A stretch of DNA of 64,000 nucleotides from Acidobacteriota bacterium (GTDB lineage: Bacteria > Acidobacteriota > Vicinamibacteria > Marinacidobacterales > Marinacidobacteraceae): NCBI GenBank assembly GCA_009840635.1, contig VXNL01000074.1, forward strand, positions 46,330 through 110,329. The letters run 5' to 3'. The notes beneath the pieces were generated by a model. It saw nothing but the letters and a program-made list of their open reading frames with translations, did no database searches and was not told where the DNA came from. Shown here one piece after another: positions 24,368-33,887 of this stretch (positions within the stretch are counted from its first letter, which is position 1; each line of letters opens with the position of its first letter). Both the position numbers and the translations under genes were made by a program.

Positions 24368-26638
24368 GTGGGTCTCCTCAGCCGCTACATCGTCCGGCTC
24401 ATCGCCCCCGGCGTCTTCCTCGGGACCGCCGTCTTCCTGTTCGCGCTGCTGCTGAACGAACTGATCGTCAACATCGAGCTGATCGTCACCCAGGGAGCGA
24501 ACCCGGGAACGGTGGGGATGGCCTTTGCTCAGTTGATCCCGGCGCTCCTGGCCGTAGCCGTCCCGAGCGCCCTGCTGCTCGGGATCCTGCTCGCGCTGAA
24601 CCGGCTGTCCAGCGGACACGAACTCATCGCCATGCGAGCCGGCGGAATCTCTCCCTGGCGTCTTCTGGTTCCGATCGGGACCGCGGCGGGAGTCACGTTC
24701 GGTCTGTGCCTGTGGTTGATGCTGGACGTAGTACCGCCGGCGAACCAGCGGTTCGTCGAGCTGAGAGACGACCTCCTGAGTTCCCGGCTGCGCACCGAGA
24801 TCGAGCCGCGCATGTTCTATGACGAGCTCCTCGACGGCCGGGTCCTGCTCGTGGGCGCCGTGCCTCCGGGCGAGGACGGCTGGAGGCGTGTCTTTCTCGC
24901 CGATACCGCGCGCGTCGACGAGCCGACCATCTTCGTCGCGGACCGCGGACGGCTGGTGACGGTCGCCGAAGAGCGGCTGGCGTTTCTCGAACTCACCGAC
25001 GTGGAAGTCCACAATGCCGGGCTCGACGATCCGGGGCAGTACCGCATTCAGCGCGCGGAGCGGATCCGCCTGCCGCTAGATGCCGAGGAGGTGTTCGGCC
25101 CGGAAACCCCGAGTGTCAGCCACAGCGCCCGGGCCATGATGCTGCCCGATCTCGTAGCCGCCTACGAAGGCACCGACCACCCGATCTACCTGGTCGAGAT
25201 TCACAAGAAGTTCGCGTTTCCCTTCGCCTGCCTCGCCTTCGGACTGCTCGGGCTGGGCATCGGGATCCGGCCGTCGGCGGGACCGACGCGCGCTGGATCG
25301 TTCGCCGTGGCCATCCTCGTGATCCTCGCCTGGTACGCACCGAACGCGTTTGGCGAACAACTCGCCGGGGCGGGAGAGCTGTCCCCCTGGATCGCCATGT
25401 GGGGAGCCAACATCGCGACGGTGGCCGCCGGCATCGCCCTGCTGGCCCTGGCTTCGAGGGAATTGCACCCGCTGGAGGCGGCCGGTCGCCTCCTCGGCCG
25501 GCTGTGGCGCCTGGTCCCCCGCCGCCGTTCGGCGGTGCGCCGGTGGCGTCCGCCGGGACTGCCCACGATCCTGGACCGCTACGTGGTTGCCCGCTACCTC
25601 ACGTTCCTGTTGATAGCGCTGGCCGCGCTGCTCTCCTGGGAACTGATCGGCCTGCTCAACGCGGTGATCGGCGACGCCTTCGAGCGGGACATCCCGACTT
25701 CCACCGTGCTTCGCTACCTCGGCCTCTCCGTTCCGGGGTTCACGGCCCAGATGTTTCCGCTCGCGACCCTCACGGCGACGCTCGTGACTTTCGGCCTCCT
25801 GAGCCGTCACAACGAGGTGACGGCGTTTCTCGCCGGGGGGATCAGTCGCGCGCGCCTCGTGGTCCCGGCGCTCGCCACCGGACTGCTCGTGAGCGGCGCC
25901 GGCTTCGGGCTGCAGGAACGGCTGATACCCCAAACGGCGCCCCAGGCCGAAGACACCGGCGCCCGCATCCGGGGCGAGGCGCGGCGGACGGTCAATCCGC
26001 TGGAACGGCACTGGGGATTGGGGCCCCAGGGACAGATCTACCACTACGACGAGTTCGACGCGGACAACGTGGTCCTGAGCGGGCTGTCCGTATTCCGGCT
26101 CAGTCCGGAAGGCGCCTCGCTCGCCGCGCGCAGCTACGCGGCTTCCGCCCACTGGTCGGCGGCGGAAGCGACCTGGACCGGGATCGGAGGCTGGGAGCGC
26201 GACCTCCATGGCGGCCGCGCCGCCGAGCCGTTCGCCGTGCGGGAGATTCCGGACGTTTCGGTACCGGATGCACTTCTCAAGGTGGACCTGGCCACCGACC
26301 ACCTTCCCTATCGCGACCTGGAGCAACGTATCGAAACGATCGAGGCGGCGGGTCACCGCGATCCGGTGCTTCACGTAGCCCTCGAGACCAAGACCTCCCT
26401 GCCCTTCGCATCGCTGGTCACGGTGCTCATCGGGCTTCCGTTCGCATTCCGGAGGACGAATCAGAGCGCCTGGGCGAGCGCCGCCATCGCCTTCGCGATC
26501 GCGATCGTCTATCTGGTGGCCACCCAGTTCTTCCGTTCCATCGGGAACGCGGAACTGCTCGACCCGGTGCTGGCGGCGTGGTCCCCGAACCTCTTCTTCG
26601 GGCTCGCTTCGGTCTTCCTGCTGCTGCAGCGTCGTTAG
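24368..26638 (+). CDS. Fused LptF-LptG lipopolysaccharide export permease
   Basis: 756 residues from a GTG at 24368. Two complete YjgP/YjgQ permease domains in one chain. Domain 1 (about 1-355) starts LLSRYIVRLIAPGVFLGTAV and has the motif LSSGHELIAMRAGGISPWRL. Domain 2 (about 395-756) starts ILDRYVVARYLTFLLIALAA with LLSRHNEVTAFLAGGISRAR. Each has three N-terminal helices, a periplasmic beta-jellyroll and three C-terminal helices. LptF and LptG are normally separate ~350-residue proteins working with LptB and LptC; here the heterodimer is covalently joined. An earlier in-frame start at 24248 lies within palindromic element B. Confidence 0.92.
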   Translation: MGLLSRYIVRLIAPGVFLGTAVFLFALLLNELIVNIELIVTQGANPGTVGMAFAQLIPALLAVAVPSALLLGILLALNRLSSGHELIAMRAGGISPWRLLVPIGTAAGVTFGLCLWLMLDVVPPANQRFVELRDDLLSSRLRTEIEPRMFYDELLDGRVLLVGAVPPGEDGWRRVFLADTARVDEPTIFVADRGRLVTVAEERLAFLELTDVEVHNAGLDDPGQYRIQRAERIRLPLDAEEVFGPETPSVSHSARAMMLPDLVAAYEGTDHPIYLVEIHKKFAFPFACLAFGLLGLGIGIRPSAGPTRAGSFAVAILVILAWYAPNAFGEQLAGAGELSPWIAMWGANIATVAAGIALLALASRELHPLEAAGRLLGRLWRLVPRRRSAVRRWRPPGLPTILDRYVVARYLTFLLIALAALLSWELIGLLNAVIGDAFERDIPTSTVLRYLGLSVPGFTAQMFPLATLTATLVTFGLLSRHNEVTAFLAGGISRARLVVPALATGLLVSGAGFGLQERLIPQTAPQAEDTGARIRGEARRTVNPLERHWGLGPQGQIYHYDEFDADNVVLSGLSVFRLSPEGASLAARSYAASAHWSAAEATWTGIGGWERDLHGGRAAEPFAVREIPDVSVPDALLKVDLATDHLPYRDLEQRIETIEAAGHRDPVLHVALETKTSLPFASLVTVLIGLPFAFRRTNQSAWASAAIAFAIAIVYLVATQFFRSIGNAELLDPVLAAWSPNLFFGLASVFLLLQRR

Positions 26639-26653
26639 CGCGCTGAAACGTCG

Positions 26654-27787
26654 TTAGCCGAAGAGCTCCCCCGGGCCCAGCAGGGTGCCCGGAGGCGTCT
26701 CGGCGCCGGCGGCGACGCTGGCGCCCGCTCCCAGACAGGCCCCGACGACCGGAACTCCCACGCGCGCCGTGTGTTCGAGCACCTGGATCCGCTCGACCGG
26801 ACCCGAGCGGAGGCGTGCGCCTTCTCCGATCGAGGCGCCACGACCGAGCACGCTGTCCCGGACGATCGCTCCGGCGCCCACGCTCGCCCCTTCCATCAGC
26901 ACCGCCCGTTCCACCTCGGCGCCGGCGCCGATTCGCGCCCCGGCGCCGAGTTCCACCGGTCCCACCAGACGGGCTTCGGAGTGAACGGATGCGCCCTCGC
27001 CGACGAAGACGGCCCCTTCTCCCATTTCCCCGGTGCTGGTCTCGAATCCGAGCGCCCGGGCCCCCTCCCCCGCAGGGTCTCCGCCAAACAGCGGCACGAT
27101 CCGTCCGATGACGTCCCACGGGTAGGTCAGCGGGATCCAGGGACGCCGGGCGCGCACCGCGCGCACGCCGGGAGAGCGCGCCAGGATTCGAATGAGGTCC
27201 GGGAGTTCAAGTTCGCCGCGCACGCTCTCGCGGACCTCCCCGAGGTGGTCCAGGTCTTCCCGCCTCAGCGAATAGGCGCCCACGCTGCTCAGCTCCCAGG
27301 GCCGGGCCGCCGGGGGCTTTTCCTGGACATCCACCAGCCAGTCATCTTCGGTGACCGTGACTGTCGCCCGGTTCCAGGGGTCGCTCGCCTCCTTGCAGAG
27401 AATCGCCGTCGGGTGCGCGCTCACCCGCGCCAGGTCGTCGTGGTGGTAGAAGTCGTCGCCGTTGAGAACGAGGACCGGTCCGCGGACGGCGGCGGCCGCG
27501 ACCCGCAGCGCGTCGGCGGTCCCGCGGGCGCTCTTCTGTTCCACGGGCACGAGGCGGATTCCCGCGTAGCGCGTTCCGAAGTGATCGAGGATGCGTTCCT
27601 TCTGGTACCCGACCACCAGTACCGCGGTGTCCACGACGCCGCGCAACTGGTCGAGTACCCGCTCGGTGAGCGGGCGGCCCCACAGCGGCAGGAGCGGCTT
27701 CGGAAAGTCCGCGGTCAGCGGCCAGGTCCGCTGTGACCTGCCGGCCAGGAGGATGACGGCGGTGGGCCGGGGGGAACCTGCCGTCAC
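26654..27787 (-). CDS. Sugar-1-phosphate nucleotidyltransferase with left-handed beta-helix domain
   Basis: 377 residues from a GTG at 27787. The N-terminal ~240 residues are a nucleotidyltransferase (PTAVILLAGRSQRTWPLTAD, FPKPLLPLWG, VLVLNGDDF). The C-terminal ~130 residues are isoleucine-poor hexapeptide repeats (GAGARIGAGAEVERAVLMEG), a left-handed beta-helix as in GlmU-like bifunctional enzymes. The signature loop reads AGRSQRTWPL instead of the usual AGxGTRMxPLT. Which sugar or nucleotide it uses cannot be told. It converges on lptF-lptG (15 bp between stops) and is divergent from metK. Confidence 0.78.
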   Translation of the reverse strand: MTAGSPRPTAVILLAGRSQRTWPLTADFPKPLLPLWGRPLTERVLDQLRGVVDTAVLVVGYQKERILDHFGTRYAGIRLVPVEQKSARGTADALRVAAAAVRGPVLVLNGDDFYHHDDLARVSAHPTAILCKEASDPWNRATVTVTEDDWLVDVQEKPPAARPWELSSVGAYSLRREDLDHLGEVRESVRGELELPDLIRILARSPGVRAVRARRPWIPLTYPWDVIGRIVPLFGGDPAGEGARALGFETSTGEMGEGAVFVGEGASVHSEARLVGPVELGAGARIGAGAEVERAVLMEGASVGAGAIVRDSVLGRGASIGEGARLRSGPVERIQVLEHTARVGVPVVGACLGAGASVAAGAETPPGTLLGPGELFG

Positions 27788-27975
27788 CGATTCTCCCCGG
27801 TTCGCACGATGACGAGGCAACCGCGAGCCCCGGATCCTGATTGGAATTCGGCTGCTATCATCGCGCGCTCTCCCGAGCATCGAATCCCGAGGCGAACGGC
27901 GAAGATCGCCTCTCACTACCGGTCAAGACCCCAGAGCGAGGAAGGCGTCCCGTAAGCGTGCAACAACACCGCGAC

Positions 27976-29121
27976 ATGCGGCTCTTCACCTCGGAGTCGG
28001 TGACCGAAGGCCATCCGGACAAGGTCGCGGACCAGATTTCGGACGCCATTCTCGACACGTTCCTGACTCGGGACCCCCTGGCCCGGGTCGCCTGCGAAAC
28101 GCTCGTCACCGCCGGCCGGGCGGTGATCGCCGGGGAAGCGACGGCGCGGAGCGGGCCCTCGCCGGAAGAGCTCGAAACCGTGGTGCGCCGGACGATCCGG
28201 CGCATCGGATACACCGGGAGGAACGACGACTTCGACGCCGACGCGGTGGACGTCCAGATCCACATGGGCCGGCAGACCGCGGACATCGCGATGGGCGTGG
28301 ACTCGGGGGGCGCGGGGGACCAGGGAATGATGTTCGGCTTCGCCTGCGACGAGACGCCGGAGCTGATGCCGCTGCCCATCATGCTGGCTCACCGGATCAC
28401 GAGGCGCCTGACCGAGGCGCGCACCAGTGGCGACATCCCGTATCTGGGCCCGGACGGAAAGGCGCAGGTCACCGTGGCCTACAACGGAGCCGGGAATCCC
28501 GTTTCGGTCCCTACGGTCGTCGCATCCTCGCAACACGCGGAAGAAGCTACCGGTCGCGTCGTGCGCGACATCGAAGAAATGGTGGTGCTCCCGGTGCTGC
28601 CGGAGGGATTCCGCGCCGGCTCGCCGGCGGTCCTCGTCAATCCGACCGGCAAGTTCGTGGAGGGCGGCCCGGCGGCCGACTGCGGACTCACGGGCCGGAA
28701 GATTATCGTTGACACCTACGGCGGGATGGCCCGCCACGGAGGCGGCGCCTTTTCCGGCAAGGACCCGACGAAGGTGGATCGCTCGGCGGCCTACATGGCC
28801 CGCTGCATCGCCAAGAACATCGTCGCCGCGAAACTCGCGCGCCGGGCCGAGGTGCAGATCGCGTACGCGATCGGCCGCGCGGAGCCGGTCTCGGTTCGGG
28901 TGGATACCTTTGGTACCGGGAAGGTGGACGACGCGGCCATCGAACGTGCCGTCCGGGAGGTCTTCGGGTTGACTCCCGGCGAGATCATCGCGTACTTCGA
29001 CCTGCGCCGGCCCATCTACGAAAACACCGCCAAGGGCGGCCACTTCGGGCACGAAGACCCGGGGTTCCCCTGGGAGAGTACCGAGCGCGCGCAGGCGTTG
29101 GCCGCCGCCGTCGGCCGTTAG
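27976..29121 (+). CDS. metK: S-adenosylmethionine synthetase
   Basis: 381 residues from the ATG at 27976, chosen because the protein then begins [20 protein letters not shown], the family N-terminus; a GTG at 27958 is a possible alternative. Other MetK motifs: [16 protein letters not shown], then [20 protein letters not shown] and [12 protein letters not shown]. It makes S-adenosylmethionine from methionine and ATP, the cofactor used by rimO, mtaB and others in this window. valS follows after 19 bp, so the two are probably co-transcribed. I found no SAM riboswitch in the 188-bp leader. Confidence 0.97.
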   Translation: MRLFTSESVTEGHPDKVADQISDAILDTFLTRDPLARVACETLVTAGRAVIAGEATARSGPSPEELETVVRRTIRRIGYTGRNDDFDADAVDVQIHMGRQTADIAMGVDSGGAGDQGMMFGFACDETPELMPLPIMLAHRITRRLTEARTSGDIPYLGPDGKAQVTVAYNGAGNPVSVPTVVASSQHAEEATGRVVRDIEEMVVLPVLPEGFRAGSPAVLVNPTGKFVEGGPAADCGLTGRKIIVDTYGGMARHGGGAFSGKDPTKVDRSAAYMARCIAKNIVAAKLARRAEVQIAYAIGRAEPVSVRVDTFGTGKVDDAAIERAVREVFGLTPGEIIAYFDLRRPIYENTAKGGHFGHEDPGFPWESTERAQALAAAVGR

Positions 29122-29140
29122 GCACCAATTCGCGGCGGGA

Positions 29141-32041
29141 ATGAGCACCGGCCCGGCGGACGCCCTCGCAACCCGCCTCGACCCGGCGGCCGTCGAGGCC
29201 GAGGGTTGGGACCGGTGGGAAAAGGCGGGGGCCTTCGAGACGGAAGTGGATGCCGGCGGACGGATGCGGCCGGGCGGTGATCCGGAGCGGGAGCCGTTCA
29301 CCATCGTCATCCCGCCTCCCAACATCACGGGCCGGCTCCACATGGGGCACGCGCTCAACAACACGATCCAGGATGTGCTCATCCGGTACCGGCGGATGGA
29401 GGGGCGGGACGCTCTGTGGGTGCCGGGAACCGACCACGCGGGCATCTCCACCCAGACCGTGGTCCGCAAGCACCTAGACGCCCAGGGCGTGGACTACCGG
29501 GAGCTGGGACGCGACGCCTTCATCGATCGGGTGTGGGAATGGCGGGAAGAGTTCGGGGGAGTCATCCTGGAACAACTGCGCAAGCTCGGGTGTTCATGCG
29601 ACTTCCGCCGCATCCGCTTCACGATGGACGAGGGGCTTTCGCGCGCAGTGCGGACGGTCTTCAAGGCGCTCTTCGACCGTGGACTGATCTATCGGGGCAA
29701 GCGGGTCGTCAACTGGTGCCCGGTGGACCGGACCGCGCTCTCCGACGACGAGGTCGAGACGGCGCCCGAGGGCGAACCGGGGCATCTGTGGAGCATCCAC
29801 TATCCGCTCGCCGACGATCCGCGCCACCGCCTCACCGTAGCCACCACCCGGCCGGAAACGCTCTTCGGGGACGTTGCGGTAGCGGTGCACCCCGAGGACC
29901 CCCGCTACCGCGAGTTCATTGGCCGCAAGGTCCAGCTTCCGCTTACCGGCCGCGTGATTCCGGTCATCGCCGACTCCGGAGTGGAACGGGAGTTCGGAAC
30001 CGGCTGCCTGAAGATCACCCCCGCCCACGATCCGCACGACTTCGAGATCGGCGAGCGTCACGGCCTCGAACCTCTGAACGTGATGAACGAGGACGCGACC
30101 CTGAACGATCAGGCGCCGGAGGCGTTCCGCGGGCTCGACCGGTACGAGGCGCGCCGCGAGGCCGTCGCCGCACTGGAAGCCGTGGGCCTGCTCGAGGCCG
30201 TGATCCCCCACCAGGTGCCGCTGGGCCGCGCGCAGCGTTCCGGGGCTCCGATCGAGTACCGCCTCTCCGACCAGTGGTTCGTCCGCATGCGGCCGCTCGC
30301 GGACCGGGCGCTCCGCCGCAGCGGCTTCGAGAAGGGAGAAGCCGGATGGGAGAAAGTGCGCGAGGGCGAGCTCCGGTTCCACCCGGCCCGCTGGGAGCAG
30401 GTCTACGCGCGCTGGCTCATCGAGATCCGGGACTGGACCATCAGCCGGCAGATCTGGTGGGGACATCGCATCCCGGCCTGGCATCACCGGGAAACCGGGG
30501 AAGTGGCGGTAGGGGTCGAGACACCCGCCGAAGTGCTCGCCGACCCGGGCGCCTGGCGGCAGGACGAAGACGTGCTCGACACCTGGTTCAGTTCCTGGCT
30601 CTGGCCGATGAGCACGCTGGGGTGGCCGGATGAGACACCCGACCTCGCCCGCTACTTCCCGACCTCGGTGCTCTCCACCGACAAGGGGATCCTCTTCTTC
30701 TGGGTCGCGCGGATGAACTTCGCCGGGATCGAGATGACGGACCGGCTTCCCTACCGCGACGTCTACATCCATCCCACAGTGCTCGACGAACGCGGCGCCG
30801 TCATGAGCAAGAGCAAGGGAAACGGCGTCGATCCGCTGGCGGTGATCGACGGGGCGACCCTGGCGGAACTCAAGCGGCCGGTGGAGGAAGCGCGCCCCAC
30901 CAACATGAAGGAACTGCTCCGCCGGGTGGAACGGAACTTCCCCGACGGTTTCGAGGGAGTGGGCGCCGACGCCCTGCGTTTCACCCTGGTCCGACTCTGT
31001 TCCGAAGGACAGGAGATGCGTCTCTCGCTGTCGAAGTTCCACGAAATCGGCCGCCGATTCCTCACCAAGCTCTGGAACGCGTCCCGCTTCGCACTCATTG
31101 CGCTGGACGAAGTCGAGGACGAAGGCCCGATGGGAGAGCCACAGGCCGAAGACCGCTGGATCGTCTCCCGGGCGAACGCCTGCGCCAGCGAGGTCTCGAG
31201 AGCTCTGGACAGCTTCGATTTCGCGGCAGTGGGCGCCGTCCTCTACCGGTTCGTCTGGAATGACTTCTGCGACTGGTACGTCGAGTTGGCCAAGGTGCGG
31301 CTCCGCTCCGGACCGGAGGCGGCGCGGCGGACGGCGGCCACCCTGGGGAGTGTCCTGAGCGACACCCTGCATCTGCTGCATCCCGTGACCCCCTTCGTGA
31401 CGGAACACCTCTTTGCCCGGCTCCGGCTGGCCATGGACCGGAAGGACCTGTGGAATGGGGGACGGCCGGAAGCGGATCTCCTGACCCGCTCGGCATTCCC
31501 CCACGGGACCGGTAGGCGCGACCGGAAGCTCGAAGAGCGCTTCGAGGCTCTGCAGCGGCTGGTGAGCGGCGTCCGCAAACTCCGCGCCGACGCAGGGCTG
31601 CCGCCCGATCTGCGACTTCGGGTCCAGGTCGAGGAATCGCGCCGTCTGGCCGGGTTCGGCGCCCTCCTGGCGGAGTGCCGGGAACCCGTCGCGTCGCTGG
31701 CCCGGCTCGCGTCCGTCTCCGTCGCATCCCCCGGTAACGCGCCGCTCCCGACCGGTCCGGAACCCGACGCCGGCCGGGTTTCCATCGTGGACCCGGCCTT
31801 CGAAGCGCACACCACCCTGGGGGAAGCCGTCGATCTGGAAGCCCTGCGCCAACGCGTCGAGCGACAACTCGGGCGTTTGGGCAAGGAGCGCGAAAGCACC
31901 CGGAAACGGTTGTCGAACCCCGGTTTTCTGGCTGGCGCGGATCCCGCCGTAGTGGACCAGGCGCGCGGAAGGCTCGCCTCGCTGGAAGATCAGACCGAGC
32001 GGCTTCGGGAGCTTGCCGGGCAGCTCGGCGGCGGGCGCTGA
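29141..32041 (+). CDS. valS: Valyl-tRNA synthetase
   Basis: 966 residues from an ATG. Class I synthetase: HIGH motif as HMGH (residues 67-70 in PPPNITGRLHMGHALNN), PGTDHAGI, a large editing (CP1) domain (about 190-340, TTRPETLFGDVAVAVHPEDP), KMSKS motif as MSKSKGN (about 556), a DALRF/helical anticodon domain, and a C-terminal coiled coil (EALRQRVERQLGRLGKERES) typical of ValRS. It attaches valine to tRNA-Val and edits threonine. It follows metK closely and precedes the ftsB-like gene. Confidence 0.98.
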   Translation: MSTGPADALATRLDPAAVEAEGWDRWEKAGAFETEVDAGGRMRPGGDPEREPFTIVIPPPNITGRLHMGHALNNTIQDVLIRYRRMEGRDALWVPGTDHAGISTQTVVRKHLDAQGVDYRELGRDAFIDRVWEWREEFGGVILEQLRKLGCSCDFRRIRFTMDEGLSRAVRTVFKALFDRGLIYRGKRVVNWCPVDRTALSDDEVETAPEGEPGHLWSIHYPLADDPRHRLTVATTRPETLFGDVAVAVHPEDPRYREFIGRKVQLPLTGRVIPVIADSGVEREFGTGCLKITPAHDPHDFEIGERHGLEPLNVMNEDATLNDQAPEAFRGLDRYEARREAVAALEAVGLLEAVIPHQVPLGRAQRSGAPIEYRLSDQWFVRMRPLADRALRRSGFEKGEAGWEKVREGELRFHPARWEQVYARWLIEIRDWTISRQIWWGHRIPAWHHRETGEVAVGVETPAEVLADPGAWRQDEDVLDTWFSSWLWPMSTLGWPDETPDLARYFPTSVLSTDKGILFFWVARMNFAGIEMTDRLPYRDVYIHPTVLDERGAVMSKSKGNGVDPLAVIDGATLAELKRPVEEARPTNMKELLRRVERNFPDGFEGVGADALRFTLVRLCSEGQEMRLSLSKFHEIGRRFLTKLWNASRFALIALDEVEDEGPMGEPQAEDRWIVSRANACASEVSRALDSFDFAAVGAVLYRFVWNDFCDWYVELAKVRLRSGPEAARRTAATLGSVLSDTLHLLHPVTPFVTEHLFARLRLAMDRKDLWNGGRPEADLLTRSAFPHGTGRRDRKLEERFEALQRLVSGVRKLRADAGLPPDLRLRVQVEESRRLAGFGALLAECREPVASLARLASVSVASPGNAPLPTGPEPDAGRVSIVDPAFEAHTTLGEAVDLEALRQRVERQLGRLGKERESTRKRLSNPGFLAGADPAVVDQARGRLASLEDQTERLRELAGQLGGGR

Positions 32042-32120
32042 GCGGGGACGGATACCGGCGCAACCGCAGTTCCACATACAATTCAGGTCCAGCAGCCTGT
32101 GGAGAATCCCTGCTGGATCC

Positions 32121-32534
32121 ATGAAGTCCTCTCTTGAGGCGGTCGCTTCCGTCCTGGGGAGCCTGCGCCGGAGGTTCGGCAGCCTCGGGGGACGAGCCCT
32201 TCGGAAGGGCGCCGAATGGGGGCGCGTCCTCGCCGCACTCACCGAGCGCGCGGCACCGGTCGTGGTGATCGTGCTGATCGGGGTCGCCGCCGCTGCCGTC
32301 GGGGTGAGCGGTCTCGAATCACTGGACGAGCAGGGACGGCGACGGGCCGAATTGGCGGCCGAAGTCGAGCGGCTCGGCCGGGAGGCCGCGGCGCTCGAGG
32401 ACTCCATCGCAGCGCTACGGCAGGATCCCGCCGCCTTCGAAGTCCACGCGAAGACCTACCACCACCTGGTCGAGCCGGGTGAGGTCGTCGTGTTGCTGCA
32501 GCCGCCCGGCCCCGGGGCTCTCACCCGGCGCTGA
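32121..32534 (+). CDS. FtsB/DivIC-like septum formation protein
   Basis: 137 residues from the ATG at 32121. A ~40-residue basic N-terminus, one membrane helix (about 46-66, APVVVIVLIGVAAAAVGVSG), then a coiled coil (EQGRRRAELAAEVERLGREA), and an FtsB-type ending YHHLVEPGEVVVLLQ comparable to the LGMVKPGEVVY pattern of the family. FtsB/DivIC proteins link the divisome with FtsL and FtsQ/DivIB in the cytoplasmic membrane. The N-terminal extension is longer than in E. coli FtsB (~103 residues). It converges on the GspC-like gene. Confidence 0.75.
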   Translation: MKSSLEAVASVLGSLRRRFGSLGGRALRKGAEWGRVLAALTERAAPVVVIVLIGVAAAAVGVSGLESLDEQGRRRAELAAEVERLGREAAALEDSIAALRQDPAAFEVHAKTYHHLVEPGEVVVLLQPPGPGALTRR

Positions 32535-32608
32535 AGCAGCTCCGCGCCGGCGGATCGCCCGCACCGCTTCCGGCGGAAGCTCCGTGGAGCGATCCCGGAG
32601 GGGTCCGG

Positions 32609-33376
32609 CTATTCGATCCGATACCGGAGCGGAAAGACCTCTCCGTCGCGATCTACCGTGAGCTCAACCTGGCTTGCGGTCTGAAACCGCTGCACGAGCA
32701 CCGCCAGCGATTCGGCCCCCCGCACCTCCCTGCCGTTGACGGCCAGGAGCACGTCTCCGGGGACCAGCCCGGTTTCCCCGAGCACGGTGTCCGTCGGAAA
32801 GGCGACGAGTTCCAGCCCGACGACCTCGTTACCGAGCACCCGTGGGGCGACGACCGCGCTCGACAGGATTCGCGGGAGCTCCGACAGTAGCCGCAGCCGC
32901 ACGTCATCCCGGGAGAACGTTCGGTCTCCCGTGTCCCGCGGAGGCCGAGAGGCCTGGGCATCGACCGCCGGGCGCTCCGGCGCTCCAGCTTCGGGACCTG
33001 CCGGAATCTCCGTGGGAGCCCGAGTCTGGACCGGGGTCTCCGGTATCGCGGGAGGCTCACCGCTCCCGGTCAGAACCGCCACCTCCGGAAGGCTCACTTC
33101 GAGCGACCGCCCGTCGGGCGCCTCGAGTTCCACGCCGTCGGCGAGTACCCGCACCACCGTGAATCCACGATGGGCCTCCCCGACCTGGAGCGCCAGCGGT
33201 CTTCCCTCGGCAAACCGGAGGAGCGCGACGCCTGCGTCCCGCTGCTGCACGACTCCGTAGAGCCGGATGGCAGGGCGTTCCGGGTTCCCGGCCTGCTGGC
33301 CGGGGGCCGGCTCACTGCCTGCCACACCGGCCGCCAGGACGAATACGGCGCCGAGACGGCGATCCAGGAGGCGCAT
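32609..33376 (-). CDS. GspC-like periplasmic protein with C-terminal PDZ domain
   Basis: 255 residues from the ATG at 33376, giving an N-terminal signal/anchor (LGAVFVLAAGVAGSEPA). A small beta domain (AIRLYGVVQQRDAGVALLRF, about 45-110) resembles the homology region of GspC, followed by a Pro-rich linker. A PDZ domain follows (about 170-255: NEVVGLELVAFPTDTVLGET, then GLVPGDVLLAVNGREVRG). GspC is the inner-membrane clamp of type II secretion. No other gsp gene is nearby, so it may be an orphan or serve another PDZ role. Confidence 0.68.
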   Translation of the reverse strand: MRLLDRRLGAVFVLAAGVAGSEPAPGQQAGNPERPAIRLYGVVQQRDAGVALLRFAEGRPLALQVGEAHRGFTVVRVLADGVELEAPDGRSLEVSLPEVAVLTGSGEPPAIPETPVQTRAPTEIPAGPEAGAPERPAVDAQASRPPRDTGDRTFSRDDVRLRLLSELPRILSSAVVAPRVLGNEVVGLELVAFPTDTVLGETGLVPGDVLLAVNGREVRGAESLAVLVQRFQTASQVELTVDRDGEVFPLRYRIE

Positions 33377-33441
33377 GGAGGCGGGCCTGGAGTGTACGGT
33401 GCGCCAGACAAGGACGCGGGGGGGTGGAGGAGGCCCCTGCC

Positions 33442-33647
33442 AGCAGCCGGTGGAAAAAGTCACGCGGCATTCCCGAGCTACGAAACATGCCGGCCGACGG
33501 TTGTCGCCGGCCGCCATGCTTCGTGCTCAAGGGGTCTCCGCGGGGCTCGAACTCTCGCCCCGCTTCGGAAGCGAACGGGACGGTGCATCCCGGCTGAACT
33601 GGGCCTCGCCGCTCTCGGTGCTCACGTCACTTTCTCCACCGGCTGCT
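33442..33647. repeat. Palindromic intergenic element, copy C
   Basis: A 206-bp element with 23-bp terminal inverted repeats: 33442-33464 (AGCAGCCGGTGGAAAAAGTC) against 33625-33647 (ACTTTCTCCACCGGCTGCT), two mismatches. Its right part AACTGGGCCTCGCCGCTCTCGG matches copy A, and GGTGCATCCCGGCTGA echoes copy B. An internal GCCGGCCGACGG...CCGGCCGCC hairpin is present. It sits in the gene-free 33377-33887 gap; the ~240 bp after it, up to the phosphatase gene, show nothing recognisable. Confidence 0.82.
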
Positions 33648-33887
33648 AGACTTTTGTTGAGCACTCGGGTGTCGGCCCGTCCCTCTGGCGGACCGGCGCT
33701 CGCCGGCGCTTCCGATACGCGTTGCGATAACCGGGCCATTTCCAGGCGGGGCCTTGCCTGGCGGAACTGGCCGGCCGCATCTCTCGCATCAGACCGTCGC
33801 CAGGCCCGGTGTCTCGGCGCCGTACCACGCGTCGGCGGATCGTCCGCCCCGCGAGCGGCGCCGGGCCCTCGGGTCTCGAGTGCGAGC

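Noticed and set aside
27788..27975. SAM riboswitch upstream of metK
   Set aside because: The leader is long enough, but I could not find the conserved core of any SAM riboswitch class that I know.
29594..32407. 937-codon open frame antisense to valS
   Set aside because: It is the reverse shadow of a high-GC gene; the plus strand has all ValRS motifs, while the antisense peptide is Arg/Gly/Pro-rich with no family pattern.
33540..33580. T-arm-like GGGGCTCGAACTCTCGCCCC resembling part of a tRNA
   Set aside because: No acceptor, D or anticodon arm can be built around it, and it lies inside palindromic element C.
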